A stretch of 64,000 nucleotides of DNA from M2408 sp040386975 (GCA_040386975.1 JAZKEO010000004.1:1-64000); one strand, 5' to 3'; shown: positions 1-8,452, counted from the first letter of the stretch. The notes: generated by a model from the sequence alone, not told the origin. Numbers and translations are program-made.

Positions 1-129
1 AAAGGTACTCAGTCTTTTTTAATATGCAAGCACTTTCTAATCTTTTTTTTAATAAAATGTGAAATATTCGATGAAAGAGGTGTTTTACTCGTTGGATGGG
101 GTGAAATCGCTAAATTGATTAAGGAATAA
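1..129 (+). CDS. Possible 3' end of an unidentified gene (5' partial)
   Basis: Frame 1 is open from the first base to a TAA at 127-129, 42 codons with no in-frame ATG, so any gene must begin upstream of the window. The last residues read FDERGVLLVGWGEIAKLIKE, which looks like ordinary protein rather than translated spacer. In DNA this A+T-rich a 42-codon open stretch can still arise by chance. I do not recognise a family and assign no function. Confidence 0.3.
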   Translation, partial: KGTQSFLICKHFLIFFLIKCEIFDERGVLLVGWGEIAKLIKE

Positions 130-145
130 TAGATGATATGATTAT

Positions 146-285
146 TCCCGCAGATATTCGCTGATTGATGAGCAGATTTATAAGATTTACTTATATTATA
201 AATAAGGTTTGATAGAATATTCTACTAAAAATAAGTATATCGTAAATGTTTCCCGCAGATATCCGCTGATTTTTACGCAGATTTA
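146..285. repeat. Two copies of a 35-nt dispersed repeat
   Basis: Positions 146-180 and 251-285 are direct copies of one 35-nt word that begins tcccgcagatat, continues with cgctgat and ends gcagattta. They differ at a handful of bases, mostly in the middle. Copies of this kind of word (cgcagat...cgctgatt...cgcagattta) are scattered between genes in many Bacteroidota; that comparison is from memory. No coding potential is visible in either copy. Confidence 0.6.
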
Positions 286-429
286 AAAAAATTCTGATTT
301 ACAATAATGAATAGTTTTATTCAATTAATATCTGCTAATATGGAAGTGGATAGCTTGTTGAGGAAAACAAAAAAAAATGAAGCCTGATTGAAGAGCGAAA
401 TTTTAAGCTACTTCAATGAGTTCTGAATT

Positions 430-555
430 AGTTGTTTTCGAAACAACTAGAAGCTGAAGAATGACCTGACACCTCGATAATCTCTGTGACCGGAAGATTA
501 GCAAGAGTGGAAGGGGGCAACCACTTGGATATTTCGACAAGCTAAGTGACCAGCA
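430..555. repeat. REP-like spacer with hairpins and two degenerate motif copies
   Basis: This part of the 448-bp spacer upstream of the transporter cluster holds a hairpin at 430-448 (agttgttt, 3-nt loop, aaacaact). It also holds two degenerate copies of a word of the type ttcgacaagctcagtgacc, at about 473-495 and 532-555. Between them a short inverted repeat (agtgg at 506-510, ccact at 521-525) could form a stem. The arrangement resembles REP/BIME-type intergenic elements. No gene is visible between 130 and 577. Confidence 0.45.
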
Positions 556-577
556 AGTTTAAAATCTTTAAATTTTG

Positions 578-2215
578 TTATGCGTATTCCTTGAATATCT
601 TATTCAATCGCTTAAGCATTATAAAAAGAAGCAAAGAAGCACTTATTAACAAAATTGTATTTACCCAAAAAAAATTTGCTTTGAATTCATATTGATCCCA
701 AAAGCTACTCAATACTCCTGATAATTTATTTCCAATTGAATTAGCCAGAAACCAGCCCCCCATCATTAAAGCAGTTAAACGTTTAGGACTTAATTTTGAA
801 ACCATTGATAAGCCCATCGGACTTAAAAGTAATTCTCCAACTGTGAAAACGGCATAAGATGAAATAAACCACCAAAAGGATGATTTTACTACTCCATTTC
901 CACAAGTATAAGTAGCAGCAACCATTACAACACAAGACAATCCACAAATTAAAAGACCAAAAGCCATTTTTGTTGGAGTTGAAGGCTCTTTACCTTTTCT
1001 TCTTAAAAATGCGAAAAAAGCTAAAATCAAAGGGGTAAAAGCAATTACCCAAAATGGATTAACAGACTGAAACAAACTCGCATTAAAGGCATAAACATTT
1101 TCTCCTTCTTTTGGCATTTCTTTTTGTGACAAATTTTTGAAATAATCAGGAAAACCAACTATTTTCTGTTTTTCTCCATTTTTTAAAATTGGGCGAAATT
1201 GATTATCCGTTAGAATTAGACTATCTTTCTGATACGGAATTGTATCGATTAAATATAAAGTCCCCATCATTGGAACCATGTTTACAGGTATCTCTCTATC
1301 TGTGTAACGATCAGTCCAAGTGTTCAGTGTAGTCCCATTCTGTTTAAATATTGCCCAAAACATAATTACCACAGAGAAAATTGCCAACATTGCTCCAATT
1401 GGTTTCTTCTCTTCAGATGGAGATCTAAAATAAATGCTCAAATAAAATACAATAATCGGAATACATCCAAAAAGAAAAGCATCTGTTGTATGCGATTGAA
1501 CAAGAGGCTCAGGCAAAAAGAAACCTATTAATCCAAAAGCAACTGAAGGTAAAAGAATTATTCCAAAAATTTTAAACAATGGTAAATCTTTCTCAGTAGC
1601 AGGTTTTATTACGTCTACATGTTTAAAATGTTTGGTTCCCGCCCAAAAGATAATAATCCCCAAGAACATTCCAACACCAGCAGATAAAAAAGCTGCTCCC
1701 CAGCCATATAAATTATAAAGTGCAGCACCAAAAAAATTACAAACAAAAGCTCCTATATTTATACCCATATAAAAGATGTTATAACCCGCATCTTTTTTTA
1801 TTTTAAATTCTTCTGAATTATATAAATTCCCTAAAAGGGTTGAAATATTAGGTTTAAAGAATCCATTTCCTAAAATAATCAGAATCATTCCGAGATAAAG
1901 CATCGAAAGACTATGAATGGAAAGACACATATATCCAATTCCCATCATGAATCCCCCAATCGTAATTGATAGTCTATAGCCTAAAACTCGATCCGCCAAC
2001 AAACCTCCTATAAAAGGTGTCAAAAAAACAAAAGCAATAAATGTCCCGTATAAGTCAGAAGCCTCAGCCTCAGTCATACCGAAACCTCCCTTGTCAATCT
2101 CATCTTTTAAATAGAAGGTCAAAATCCCAATCATCAAGTAGTATCCAAATCTTTCCCACATTTCCGAGAAAAACAAGTAAGGTAAAGCTTTTGGATGCTT
2201 CCTATTTTTGGACAT
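578..2215 (-). CDS. POT/PTR2-family proton-dependent peptide transporter (third gene of a tandem trio)
   Basis: A 545-residue polytopic inner-membrane protein of the proton-dependent oligopeptide transporter (POT) branch of the major facilitator superfamily. These import di- and tripeptides with protons. The POT hallmark ExxER is at residues 18-22 (EMWERFGYY) in helix 1, and the second family signature reads FYMGINIGAFVCN. A soluble-looking insertion of about 80 residues follows the helix that begins after residue 270, and hydrophobic helices resume after it. Its closest relative here is the gene at 4108-5823, which has the same insertion in longer form. It is read last of three same-strand paralogues, 77 nt beyond the middle one. 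Substrate preference cannot be told from sequence. Confidence 0.93.
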   Translation of the reverse strand: MSKNRKHPKALPYLFFSEMWERFGYYLMIGILTFYLKDEIDKGGFGMTEAEASDLYGTFIAFVFLTPFIGGLLADRVLGYRLSITIGGFMMGIGYMCLSIHSLSMLYLGMILIILGNGFFKPNISTLLGNLYNSEEFKIKKDAGYNIFYMGINIGAFVCNFFGAALYNLYGWGAAFLSAGVGMFLGIIIFWAGTKHFKHVDVIKPATEKDLPLFKIFGIILLPSVAFGLIGFFLPEPLVQSHTTDAFLFGCIPIIVFYLSIYFRSPSEEKKPIGAMLAIFSVVIMFWAIFKQNGTTLNTWTDRYTDREIPVNMVPMMGTLYLIDTIPYQKDSLILTDNQFRPILKNGEKQKIVGFPDYFKNLSQKEMPKEGENVYAFNASLFQSVNPFWVIAFTPLILAFFAFLRRKGKEPSTPTKMAFGLLICGLSCVVMVAATYTCGNGVVKSSFWWFISSYAVFTVGELLLSPMGLSMVSKLSPKRLTALMMGGWFLANSIGNKLSGVLSSFWDQYEFKANFFWVNTILLISASLLLFIMLKRLNKIFKEYA

Positions 2216-2234
2216 TTTTTATTTGGATATTAAG

Positions 2235-2252
2235 TTCCGATAGCTATCGGAA
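2235..2252. repeat. 18-bp perfect palindrome, dispersed element copy 1
   Basis: The sequence ttccgatagctatcggaa is a perfect palindrome lying between two POT genes. A second copy at 6581-6598 shares the core ccgatagctatcgg and also the asymmetric right flank (ATTrGGAT), so the repeat unit is longer than the palindrome. It has no T-tract and is not a convincing terminator. Such palindromes recur in flavobacterial genomes; function unknown. Confidence 0.7.
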
Positions 2253-2292
2253 TTAGGATGTTATGATATATAGGACTATAAAAATTGAAATT

Positions 2293-3984
2293 TTATTTTA
2301 CTCCTCCCATAAGTTTTTTAAGTAAAGGATAAAGAATAATCAAAGCTCCACCCGCAATGATTGAAATATATCCTATCACTTGATAGCCTTCAGTATATTG
2401 AATCATTTTTTCATAATTACTAATATTCTCTCCAGATGAATCTCCTTGAGCAAGAGCTGCACCAATTAAACCTGCTCCATACTGTCCATAAGCAGATGCT
2501 AAAAACCAAGTTCCCATCATCATACCTGTCAATCTTGCTGGTGAAAGTTTTGTAATCATTGACAAACCAATCGGTGATAAACATAACTCCCCTAAACTTA
2601 AAACAAAATAAGCAAAAGCAAAAATCCAAAGTGGAGTTAAACCTTCAGAATTTGCAGAAAACTTACTCCAATAAAACGCTAAGAAACCTAAACCTAAAAT
2701 AATGAAGCCCAAACCAAATTTAACAATTGTATTTGGCTCAGCTTTTCTTCTACTTAACCAAACCCAAATCAAACCTACGATTGGAGCAAAAACAACTACC
2801 CACAATGAATTTAATGAGTTGTTAACAGAAGTCATATTAAAACCATGACTATGCACATTTCCATTAGCGAAAAAATTCAAAGATCCACCACCTTGCTCAA
2901 AAAACGACCAAAATAAGGCTGAAAAAATTATTAGAACAATTGCAACAAACAATTTTCCAAACTCTTCTTTTTTTACTTTTGTCAAGATATAGCCCAAATA
3001 AATTAAGATAATTACAGCAATTGAAATCATAAACAAATCACTGAACTGAACTAAATATGGAGAAAGTTTTCCATCAATCTTGACTTCACCAAATATAAAT
3101 GTCAAATCAACATCAAAAGGATAGTAGATCATTAAAAAGAAAAAAGGAATAAATAAAAGTGAAGACAAATAAATGGTGAAATTTTTAGTCAGACCAAGTT
3201 TATTTCTTTCAAGTAATTTTTCTGGAGCAGGTGGAAGTCCTATTGGTCCAAGTGTTTTTTGGGTTTTCATAAACAAAGCTAAACCACATAACATACAAAT
3301 CCCAGCCAAGGCAAAACCTAAAGACCAACTAATTGATGTGCCAATATATGCAATTGTTAATCCGCTCAAAAGAGCTCCAATGTTAATTCCTGAATAAAAC
3401 AAAGAGAATCCTGCATCTCTTCGAGGATCGTCAACTCTATAGAGTGAACCTACCATCGTAGAGATATTTGGCTTAAAGAAACCATTTCCAACAATTAAAA
3501 TACTAATTCCTAAATAGAATGCAAAAGCCCCAGGAACGGCCATTATAAAGGTTCCAATTGCCATTAATACTCCTCCCCAAAAAACAGATTTTCTGAATCC
3601 AAATATTTTATCCGCAAACATACCTCCAACAAATGCCATTGCATAAATAAATGCTTGAATTAACCCATATTGCTTACTCGAAGTACTTTCAGCTTTATCT
3701 CTAAATTTTTGTTGTGAGGTTTCAATATAATATCTTGGATGACTTTCAGATAAAACCTCTTTATTTTCCTTTAGAAAGACTGTTTTCTTTATTTCTAAAT
3801 CAGCTTTTGACAATGGATTGTAGTCGCTAGTCAAAATTAAGTGTGAAATATACAAGGCTAACAAGGCTCTCATTCCATAAAAGGTGAAACGTTCCCACAT
3901 TTCAACTAAAAACAAATACCAAAGTTGTTTTGGATATTTCCCTTTAAAATTTTGTATTTCTTCTAATGTTAAAACTTGACTCAT
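2293..3984 (-). CDS. POT/PTR2-family proton-dependent peptide transporter (middle gene of trio)
   Basis: A 563-residue polytopic POT-family peptide:proton symporter. The ExxER motif is at residues 28-32 (EMWERFTFYGM). The second signature reads FYSGINIGALLSG. It differs from its two neighbours in having an insertion of about 50 residues between helix 1 and helix 2 (roughly residues 50-100, charged) and in lacking their large central insertion. It is therefore a distinct subtype rather than a fresh duplicate. It ends in KKLMGGVK with a lysine-rich cytoplasmic tail. A 10-N assembly gap lies in its upstream region, so any promoter there is partly hidden. Confidence 0.93.
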   Translation of the reverse strand: MSQVLTLEEIQNFKGKYPKQLWYLFLVEMWERFTFYGMRALLALYISHLILTSDYNPLSKADLEIKKTVFLKENKEVLSESHPRYYIETSQQKFRDKAESTSSKQYGLIQAFIYAMAFVGGMFADKIFGFRKSVFWGGVLMAIGTFIMAVPGAFAFYLGISILIVGNGFFKPNISTMVGSLYRVDDPRRDAGFSLFYSGINIGALLSGLTIAYIGTSISWSLGFALAGICMLCGLALFMKTQKTLGPIGLPPAPEKLLERNKLGLTKNFTIYLSSLLFIPFFFLMIYYPFDVDLTFIFGEVKIDGKLSPYLVQFSDLFMISIAVIILIYLGYILTKVKKEEFGKLFVAIVLIIFSALFWSFFEQGGGSLNFFANGNVHSHGFNMTSVNNSLNSLWVVVFAPIVGLIWVWLSRRKAEPNTIVKFGLGFIILGLGFLAFYWSKFSANSEGLTPLWIFAFAYFVLSLGELCLSPIGLSMITKLSPARLTGMMMGTWFLASAYGQYGAGLIGAALAQGDSSGENISNYEKMIQYTEGYQVIGYISIIAGGALIILYPLLKKLMGGVK

Positions 3985-3997
3985 ATATTAAATATTA

Positions 3998-4007
3998 NNN
4001 NNNNNNN
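3998..4007. other. Assembly gap (10 N) between two POT genes
   Basis: Ten Ns lie 14 nt upstream of the start of the middle transporter. The uniform 10-N length here and elsewhere in the window suggests a placeholder for unknown distance. The intergenic distance and any promoter elements here are therefore uncertain. Confidence 0.95.
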
Positions 4008-4107
4008 AACAGCACCGAAATGCTGTTTCAAATATAGATTTAATTCTCCAAACTTAAACACCTTACATCACATAATTGTGATTTTAATGTAAAAGACAAA
4101 TAGAAAA

Positions 4108-5823
4108 TTACTTCACGTTATTTTCTTTCATTACTCTATTCAACCATCTCAACATAATAAACATCAATGCTGTCGCGGCAAGTACAAGGAAAAAATTTAA
4201 ATAAAAGAAATCTTGTTTTTCTTCCATTGTTTCCCAAAGACTTGATAGCATACCAGATAATTTATTCCCTACGGATATTGCCAAGAAGAAACCACCCATC
4301 ATTAAAGCTGTAATTCTTGGTGGAGATAATTTTGAGACCAAAGACAATCCCATAGGAGAAAGACAAAGCTCTCCAATAGTAATAACACCATAAGAAGCAA
4401 ATAACCAGAAAGAACTTGCTTTACCTGTCATGTCATTTGTAGCAAAAACAGCTCCAACCATTACTAATGCCGATAAAGCCGTAATCAATAGTCCAATTGC
4501 AATTTTTGTAGGTGTACTTGGTTCTCTCTTCCTTCTTCTCATAAAACCAAAAATTCCAACAACTACTGGGGTTAAAAAGATTACCCACATTGGATTAATT
4601 GATTGATAAAGTTCAGTAGAGTACAATTTTAAATCTTGTCCCTTAGCAGGTATCTCGCTTTTTGGTAGAGTTTCAAAATATTTTCTAGATTTTTCCAATT
4701 GACCAATTTCACCTGAAAAATCAGCTTTTGCTTTTAATTCTTCTTTTGAAACATTGGGCATTGCTTCTTCTACTTTACGCAAACTATCAATTGTTATCTT
4801 AAATGTTTTATCATCTGAAGAAACAATATCATTATTGATAACAACTTGAGCCATTCCAACCTCATCTGCAACTTTTGAAACACCATCAGACATTCCTCTA
4901 TCTGTATGATCTTCAGCCCAAACGGTAAGTGCATCTCCATTTTGATGAAAAATTGCGAAGAATAAAATCACACAGAAAAAAACTGCTAAAAGAGCTTTTA
5001 TAGCTCTACTTTCTTTTGCTTCTGATTTAAATGCTAAATAAATAAAGAAGGCAATAACAGGTAAACAACCAATAATAAAAGCATCATTCGTATCTGATCC
5101 TAAAAAATTTCCTGGTAAAATATATCCAATAATACCAAAAATAAACATTGGTAGAACTGTCATTCCTAATATCTTAAGAGTTGACATATCACCTTCTTGA
5201 GTAGGTTTAACGACATCTACATGTTTAATGTGTTTCGTCCCTAATAAGAAAATTGCAACTCCAATCAACATACCAACTCCTGCTGCTGCAAATGCATGTC
5301 CCCAACCGTAGTTAATTCGCATATATGCTGCTACAAAGTTACAAATGAAAGCTCCAATATTGATTCCCATGTAAAAGATATTATAACCTGCATCTTTTTT
5401 ATCTTTAAGATCTTCGTTATTATATAAATTACCTACAAGTGTTGAAATGTTTGGCTTAAAAAAACCATTCCCTAAAATAATAAGAAATAAAGCAATGTAA
5501 AAAGAAGTAGTAGAATGTAATGATAAACAAAAATAACCTGCTGACATCATTAAACCTCCTAAGACAATTGAGCGCCTGTAACCCAATATTCTATCAGCCA
5601 AAAGTCCACCAATAAAAGGAGTTAAATAAACTAATCCTAAATAAGTTCCGTAAATGTCAGATTTTTTCCCTGCATCAAAGCCCATACCTCCATTATTCCA
5701 GCCATCCAACATGTATAATGAAAAAATTCCTAACATTAGGTAATATCCAAATCTTTCCCACATTTCGGTTCCAAACAAGAACCACAAACCTTTTGGGTGT
5801 CTCTTTTTAATTGTATTATCCAT
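4108..5823 (-). CDS. POT/PTR2-family proton-dependent peptide transporter (first gene of trio)
   Basis: A 571-residue POT-family di/tripeptide:proton symporter. ExxER is at residues 20-24 (EMWERFGYY), and the second signature FYMGINIGAFICN matches the gene at 578 almost exactly. A charged insertion of roughly 110 residues, rich in D, E and K, sits in the middle between helix blocks and probably forms an extra domain outside the lipid. It is the first gene read in the same-strand cluster and the most upstream place for a shared promoter. Closely spaced paralogues of one family suggest specialisation for different peptides, which is inference. Confidence 0.93.
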   Translation of the reverse strand: MDNTIKKRHPKGLWFLFGTEMWERFGYYLMLGIFSLYMLDGWNNGGMGFDAGKKSDIYGTYLGLVYLTPFIGGLLADRILGYRRSIVLGGLMMSAGYFCLSLHSTTSFYIALFLIILGNGFFKPNISTLVGNLYNNEDLKDKKDAGYNIFYMGINIGAFICNFVAAYMRINYGWGHAFAAAGVGMLIGVAIFLLGTKHIKHVDVVKPTQEGDMSTLKILGMTVLPMFIFGIIGYILPGNFLGSDTNDAFIIGCLPVIAFFIYLAFKSEAKESRAIKALLAVFFCVILFFAIFHQNGDALTVWAEDHTDRGMSDGVSKVADEVGMAQVVINNDIVSSDDKTFKITIDSLRKVEEAMPNVSKEELKAKADFSGEIGQLEKSRKYFETLPKSEIPAKGQDLKLYSTELYQSINPMWVIFLTPVVVGIFGFMRRRKREPSTPTKIAIGLLITALSALVMVGAVFATNDMTGKASSFWLFASYGVITIGELCLSPMGLSLVSKLSPPRITALMMGGFFLAISVGNKLSGMLSSLWETMEEKQDFFYLNFFLVLAATALMFIMLRWLNRVMKENNVK

Positions 5824-5899
5824 CTTAAATATTTAATTTTAAGTCGTGAAAATAGAAATTATATTTATAATAGCTTAAATTTATTCTCAAATTGTTAAC

Positions 5900-6544
5900 A
5901 TGTTTTTAAACTTTCATACGCATTTTTCAAAAAATCCAAGTTTAGAAATACTAAATGTTGAGCAAGACGATTTTGAATCAAAAAGCTATTTTTCAATTGC
6001 TTACCACCCAAAAGACTGTTTAAATTTTACAGATTTTAGTTCTGCATTGGATTCTGAATTTTGTTTGGCAATTGGCGAAACAGGTTTGGATAAAACTATT
6101 ACTGTTTCATTTGAAGTTCAAAAAGAGGTTTTCATCAAACATATTGCCTTATCCGAAAATTTTAAACTTCCACTAATTATTCATTGTGTTAAAGCTTGGA
6201 ATGAAATTTTAAAACTAAAAAAAGAGCTTAAACCCAAACAAAAATGGATTTTTCATGGATTTCGTAAAACAACACTTTTAGCTTCTGTTTTAGAAAATGA
6301 TGTTTTAATCGGAATTGGTTCAGCAATTTTATTCGACAAAAAACTACAAGAAGCCTTAAAATTAATTCCTTTAGAAAAAATCCTTTTAGAAACAGATGAT
6401 AATGAAACTGTTACAATTGAAGAAATTTACATGAAAGTGGCACAAATAAAAAATATATCTTTGCAAAACTTAAAAGAGCAAATTTTACTGAATTTTCTGG
6501 AAACATTTCAAAAGTTTAGTTATGAGTTCGAAGTTAGTAGTTAG
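5900..6544 (+). CDS. TatD-family metal-dependent hydrolase, short form
   Basis: A 214-residue TIM-barrel hydrolase of the TatD family, whose members are metal-dependent deoxyribonucleases. The metal-binding HxH is at residues 6-8 (FHTHF). GETGLD carries the conserved acidic residue, IIHC and FHGF supply further histidines, and LLETDD gives the terminal aspartate. At 214 residues it is shorter than typical TatD proteins (about 250-260), a known short-form pattern in Bacteroidota. It is divergent from the POT cluster with 76 bp between start codons. The final codons (YEFEVSS, stop) overlap a low-complexity repeat word, so the natural C-terminus may have been altered by that element. Confidence 0.85.
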   Translation: MFLNFHTHFSKNPSLEILNVEQDDFESKSYFSIAYHPKDCLNFTDFSSALDSEFCLAIGETGLDKTITVSFEVQKEVFIKHIALSENFKLPLIIHCVKAWNEILKLKKELKPKQKWIFHGFRKTTLLASVLENDVLIGIGSAILFDKKLQEALKLIPLEKILLETDDNETVTIEEIYMKVAQIKNISLQNLKEQILLNFLETFQKFSYEFEVSS

Positions 6545-6580
6545 TAATGGGTTTCTTTGTGTTCTCTGCGAGAACTTGGC

Positions 6581-6598
6581 TCCCGATAGCTATCGGGA
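6581..6598. repeat. 18-bp perfect palindrome, dispersed element copy 2
   Basis: The sequence tcccgatagctatcggga is a perfect palindrome 30 bp upstream of the next gene. It matches the copy at 2235-2252 over the 14-bp core and in the flank that follows (ATTGGGATAGTTA here). It sits directly after another degenerate word (tttgtgttctctgcgagaac) common in flavobacterial spacers. No T-tract follows, so it is not a standard terminator. Confidence 0.7.
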
Positions 6599-6627
6599 TT
6601 GGGATAGTTAAATAAAAAAGATAAGAA

Positions 6628-7350
6628 ATGGCGAAATGGTTAGAACGTTCTGAATTATTAGTTGGAAAAGAAGAGCTTGAGAAATTAGAAAAATCTCATG
6701 TTTTGATAGTTGGACTTGGTGGTATTGGTTCTTTTGCTGGAGAATTTATCGCTCGTGCAGGAATTGGAAAAATTACCTTGATTGATGGGGATTGTTTTGA
6801 TGAGACAAATAAAAATCGTCAGTTAACAGCTTTGGATTCTACTATTGGACGAAATAAAGCGGTAGTTTTAGCAGAACGAATTATGGAAATAAATCCTGAT
6901 GTTACCCTAAATGTAATCGAAGAATTTGTTGAACCAAATCGTGTTTGGGAAATCTTAAAGGAACAAAAACCAGATTACGTGATGGATTGCATCGATTCTG
7001 TGAGTCCAAAAATCGAGTGGATAGTTGCTTGTATTGCTTTAAAAATCAAACTAATTTCACATTTAGGTGCTGGTGGAAAAATCGATTGCTCGAAAGTTCA
7101 AGTTGCCAGCTTAGAAAAAACTTACAATTGTAAACTTGCTCTACAAATAAAAAAACGCTTGAAAAAGAAAGACATTACCTTTAGAAAAGTAAAAGCTGTT
7201 TTTTCTTCTGAAATACAAGATAAATCATCCTTAAAAATGACTGACGGAAGTAACTACAAAAAATCTTTTTACGGAACAATCAGTTACATGCCAGCACTTT
7301 TTGGCTTGACTGGAGCTGCAGAAGTGATTCGTTTTTTGAGAGAGAAATAG
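6628..7350 (+). CDS. tcdA: tRNA threonylcarbamoyladenosine dehydratase (TcdA/CsdL-like, ThiF/MoeB superfamily)
   Basis: A 240-residue E1-like adenylating enzyme. TcdA uses ATP to cyclise t6A at position 37 of ANN-decoding tRNAs to ct6A. The N-terminal Rossmann nucleotide-binding loop VGLGGIGS is at residues 28-35, followed by LIDGD and the NKNRQ motif with its catalytic arginine near residue 64. The pattern NRQ...IGRNKA is typical of TcdA rather than MoeB or ThiF, and there is no zinc-binding CxxC pair or rhodanese domain. Length fits the bacterial family (about 240-270). Spacing to the next gene is 44 nt, filled by a repeat word. Confidence 0.85.
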   Translation: MAKWLERSELLVGKEELEKLEKSHVLIVGLGGIGSFAGEFIARAGIGKITLIDGDCFDETNKNRQLTALDSTIGRNKAVVLAERIMEINPDVTLNVIEEFVEPNRVWEILKEQKPDYVMDCIDSVSPKIEWIVACIALKIKLISHLGAGGKIDCSKVQVASLEKTYNCKLALQIKKRLKKKDITFRKVKAVFSSEIQDKSSLKMTDGSNYKKSFYGTISYMPALFGLTGAAEVIRFLREK

Positions 7351-7378
7351 AGTTGAGAATTGAAAATGGAGAATAGAA
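7351..7378. repeat. GAATTGAGAATGGAGAAT-type spacer repeat, copy 1
   Basis: Immediately after the TcdA stop codon the sequence is a quasi-periodic string of GAAT/GAGAAT words (agttgagaattgaaaatgga and gaatag). A related string follows the next gene at 8403-8437. It has no coding potential and no stem. It looks like a short low-complexity spacer that recurs between co-directional genes. Confidence 0.5.
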
Positions 7379-7394
7379 AAATATTATACTAATT

Positions 7395-8402
7395 ATGCTT
7401 AAGATTGACATGCACACCCACATTATTCCAAGGAATTTGCCTGATTGGCGAACGAAATTTGGGTATGGGGATTTTATTTTTTTGGAACACAACAACGACA
7501 ATACTGCCGACATGATGCAAGGCGGGAAATTTTTCCGTCGTATCAAAGAAAATTGCTGGGAAGAAAATATCCGAATTGAGGAATATGCAACTTTTAACAC
7601 TTCTGTTCAAGTTGTTTGTACGATTCCCGTTTTGTTTTCTTACTGGGCGACAGGAAAGGATTGTTTGGAAAGTTCTATGTTTTTAAATGATCACATTTCT
7701 GATTTAGTTGCTCGTTTTCCGAAAAACTACATTGGTTTGGGTACAATTCCAATGCAAGACATCACCTTGGCGATTCAAGAATTGGAACGCATCAAAAAAA
7801 ATGGTTTGGTTGGAATTCAAATTGGAAGTAACATCAATAACAAAAACTTAAGTGAAGAAGAGTTTTTTCCAATTTTTGAAGCTTGTGAACGTTTGGATTT
7901 AGCTGTTTTAATTCATCCATGGCAAATGATGGGTGAAAATGACATGAAAAAATATTGGTTACCTTGGTTGGTTGGAATGCCAGCTGAAACTTCTCGTGCG
8001 GCATGTTCGCTCATTTTTGGTGGAATTTTTGAGAAATTACCAAAACTACGCGTTTGTTTTGCTCACGCTGGAGGTTCATTTTTACCAACAATCGGAAGAA
8101 TTGAACATGGTTTTAATTGTCGTCCAGATTTAGTTGCTATCGACAATCCAATCAATCCGAGAGATTATATCGGGAAATTTTGGGTTGATAGTGCAACGCA
8201 CGACATCGATTTATTGAAATACATTTTGAAATTACAAGGAAGCTCGAAAGTTTGTTTTGGTACAGATTATCCTTTTCCTTTGGGAGATTTGGAAATCGGG
8301 AAATTCATTGAAGAAAGTGACATTTCGATTTTAGACCAAGAAAATATTTTTCATAATGCGAGTTTGGAATGGCTGAAATTAGATAAGAAGAACTTTTTGT
8401 GA
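7395..8402 (+). CDS. 2-amino-3-carboxymuconate-6-semialdehyde decarboxylase (ACMSD)
   Basis: A 335-residue zinc-dependent amidohydrolase-2 family decarboxylase, cytosolic. ACMSD converts ACMS from the tryptophan-kynurenine route to 2-aminomuconate semialdehyde, diverting carbon away from quinolinate/NAD synthesis. The match to animal ACMSD runs along the whole length: the HxH metal motif at residues 7-9, FGYGDF, RENCW-like KENCW, FSYWA, IHPW, YWLPWLVGMPAE, CFAHAGG and GTDYPFPLG with the catalytic aspartate. Human ACMSD is 336 residues. No other kynurenine-pathway genes are in the window, so the rest of the pathway must lie elsewhere. The 50-nt gap to the next gene is filled by a repeat string. 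Confidence 0.92.
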   Translation: MLKIDMHTHIIPRNLPDWRTKFGYGDFIFLEHNNDNTADMMQGGKFFRRIKENCWEENIRIEEYATFNTSVQVVCTIPVLFSYWATGKDCLESSMFLNDHISDLVARFPKNYIGLGTIPMQDITLAIQELERIKKNGLVGIQIGSNINNKNLSEEEFFPIFEACERLDLAVLIHPWQMMGENDMKKYWLPWLVGMPAETSRAACSLIFGGIFEKLPKLRVCFAHAGGSFLPTIGRIEHGFNCRPDLVAIDNPINPRDYIGKFWVDSATHDIDLLKYILKLQGSSKVCFGTDYPFPLGDLEIGKFIEESDISILDQENIFHNASLEWLKLDKKNFL

Positions 8403-8437
8403 AAATTAAGAATGGAGAATTGAGAATGTAGAATTAA
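8403..8437. repeat. GAATTGAGAATGGAGAAT-type spacer repeat, copy 2
   Basis: The string aagaatggagaattgagaat, continuing gtagaatt, follows the ACMSD stop codon. It is clearly related to the word after TcdA at 7351-7378. It fills most of the gap between the two coding regions. Function unknown. Confidence 0.5.
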
Positions 8438-8452
8438 AAATAAGATTTAATT

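Noticed and set aside
146..285. Possible CRISPR array
   Set aside because: Only two imperfect 35-nt repeats, one irregular 70-bp spacer, and no cas genes in the window.
7280..7610. Overlapping minus-strand frames across the start of the ACMSD gene
   Set aside because: They are antisense to a gene with full-length similarity to a known enzyme and have no coding features of their own.
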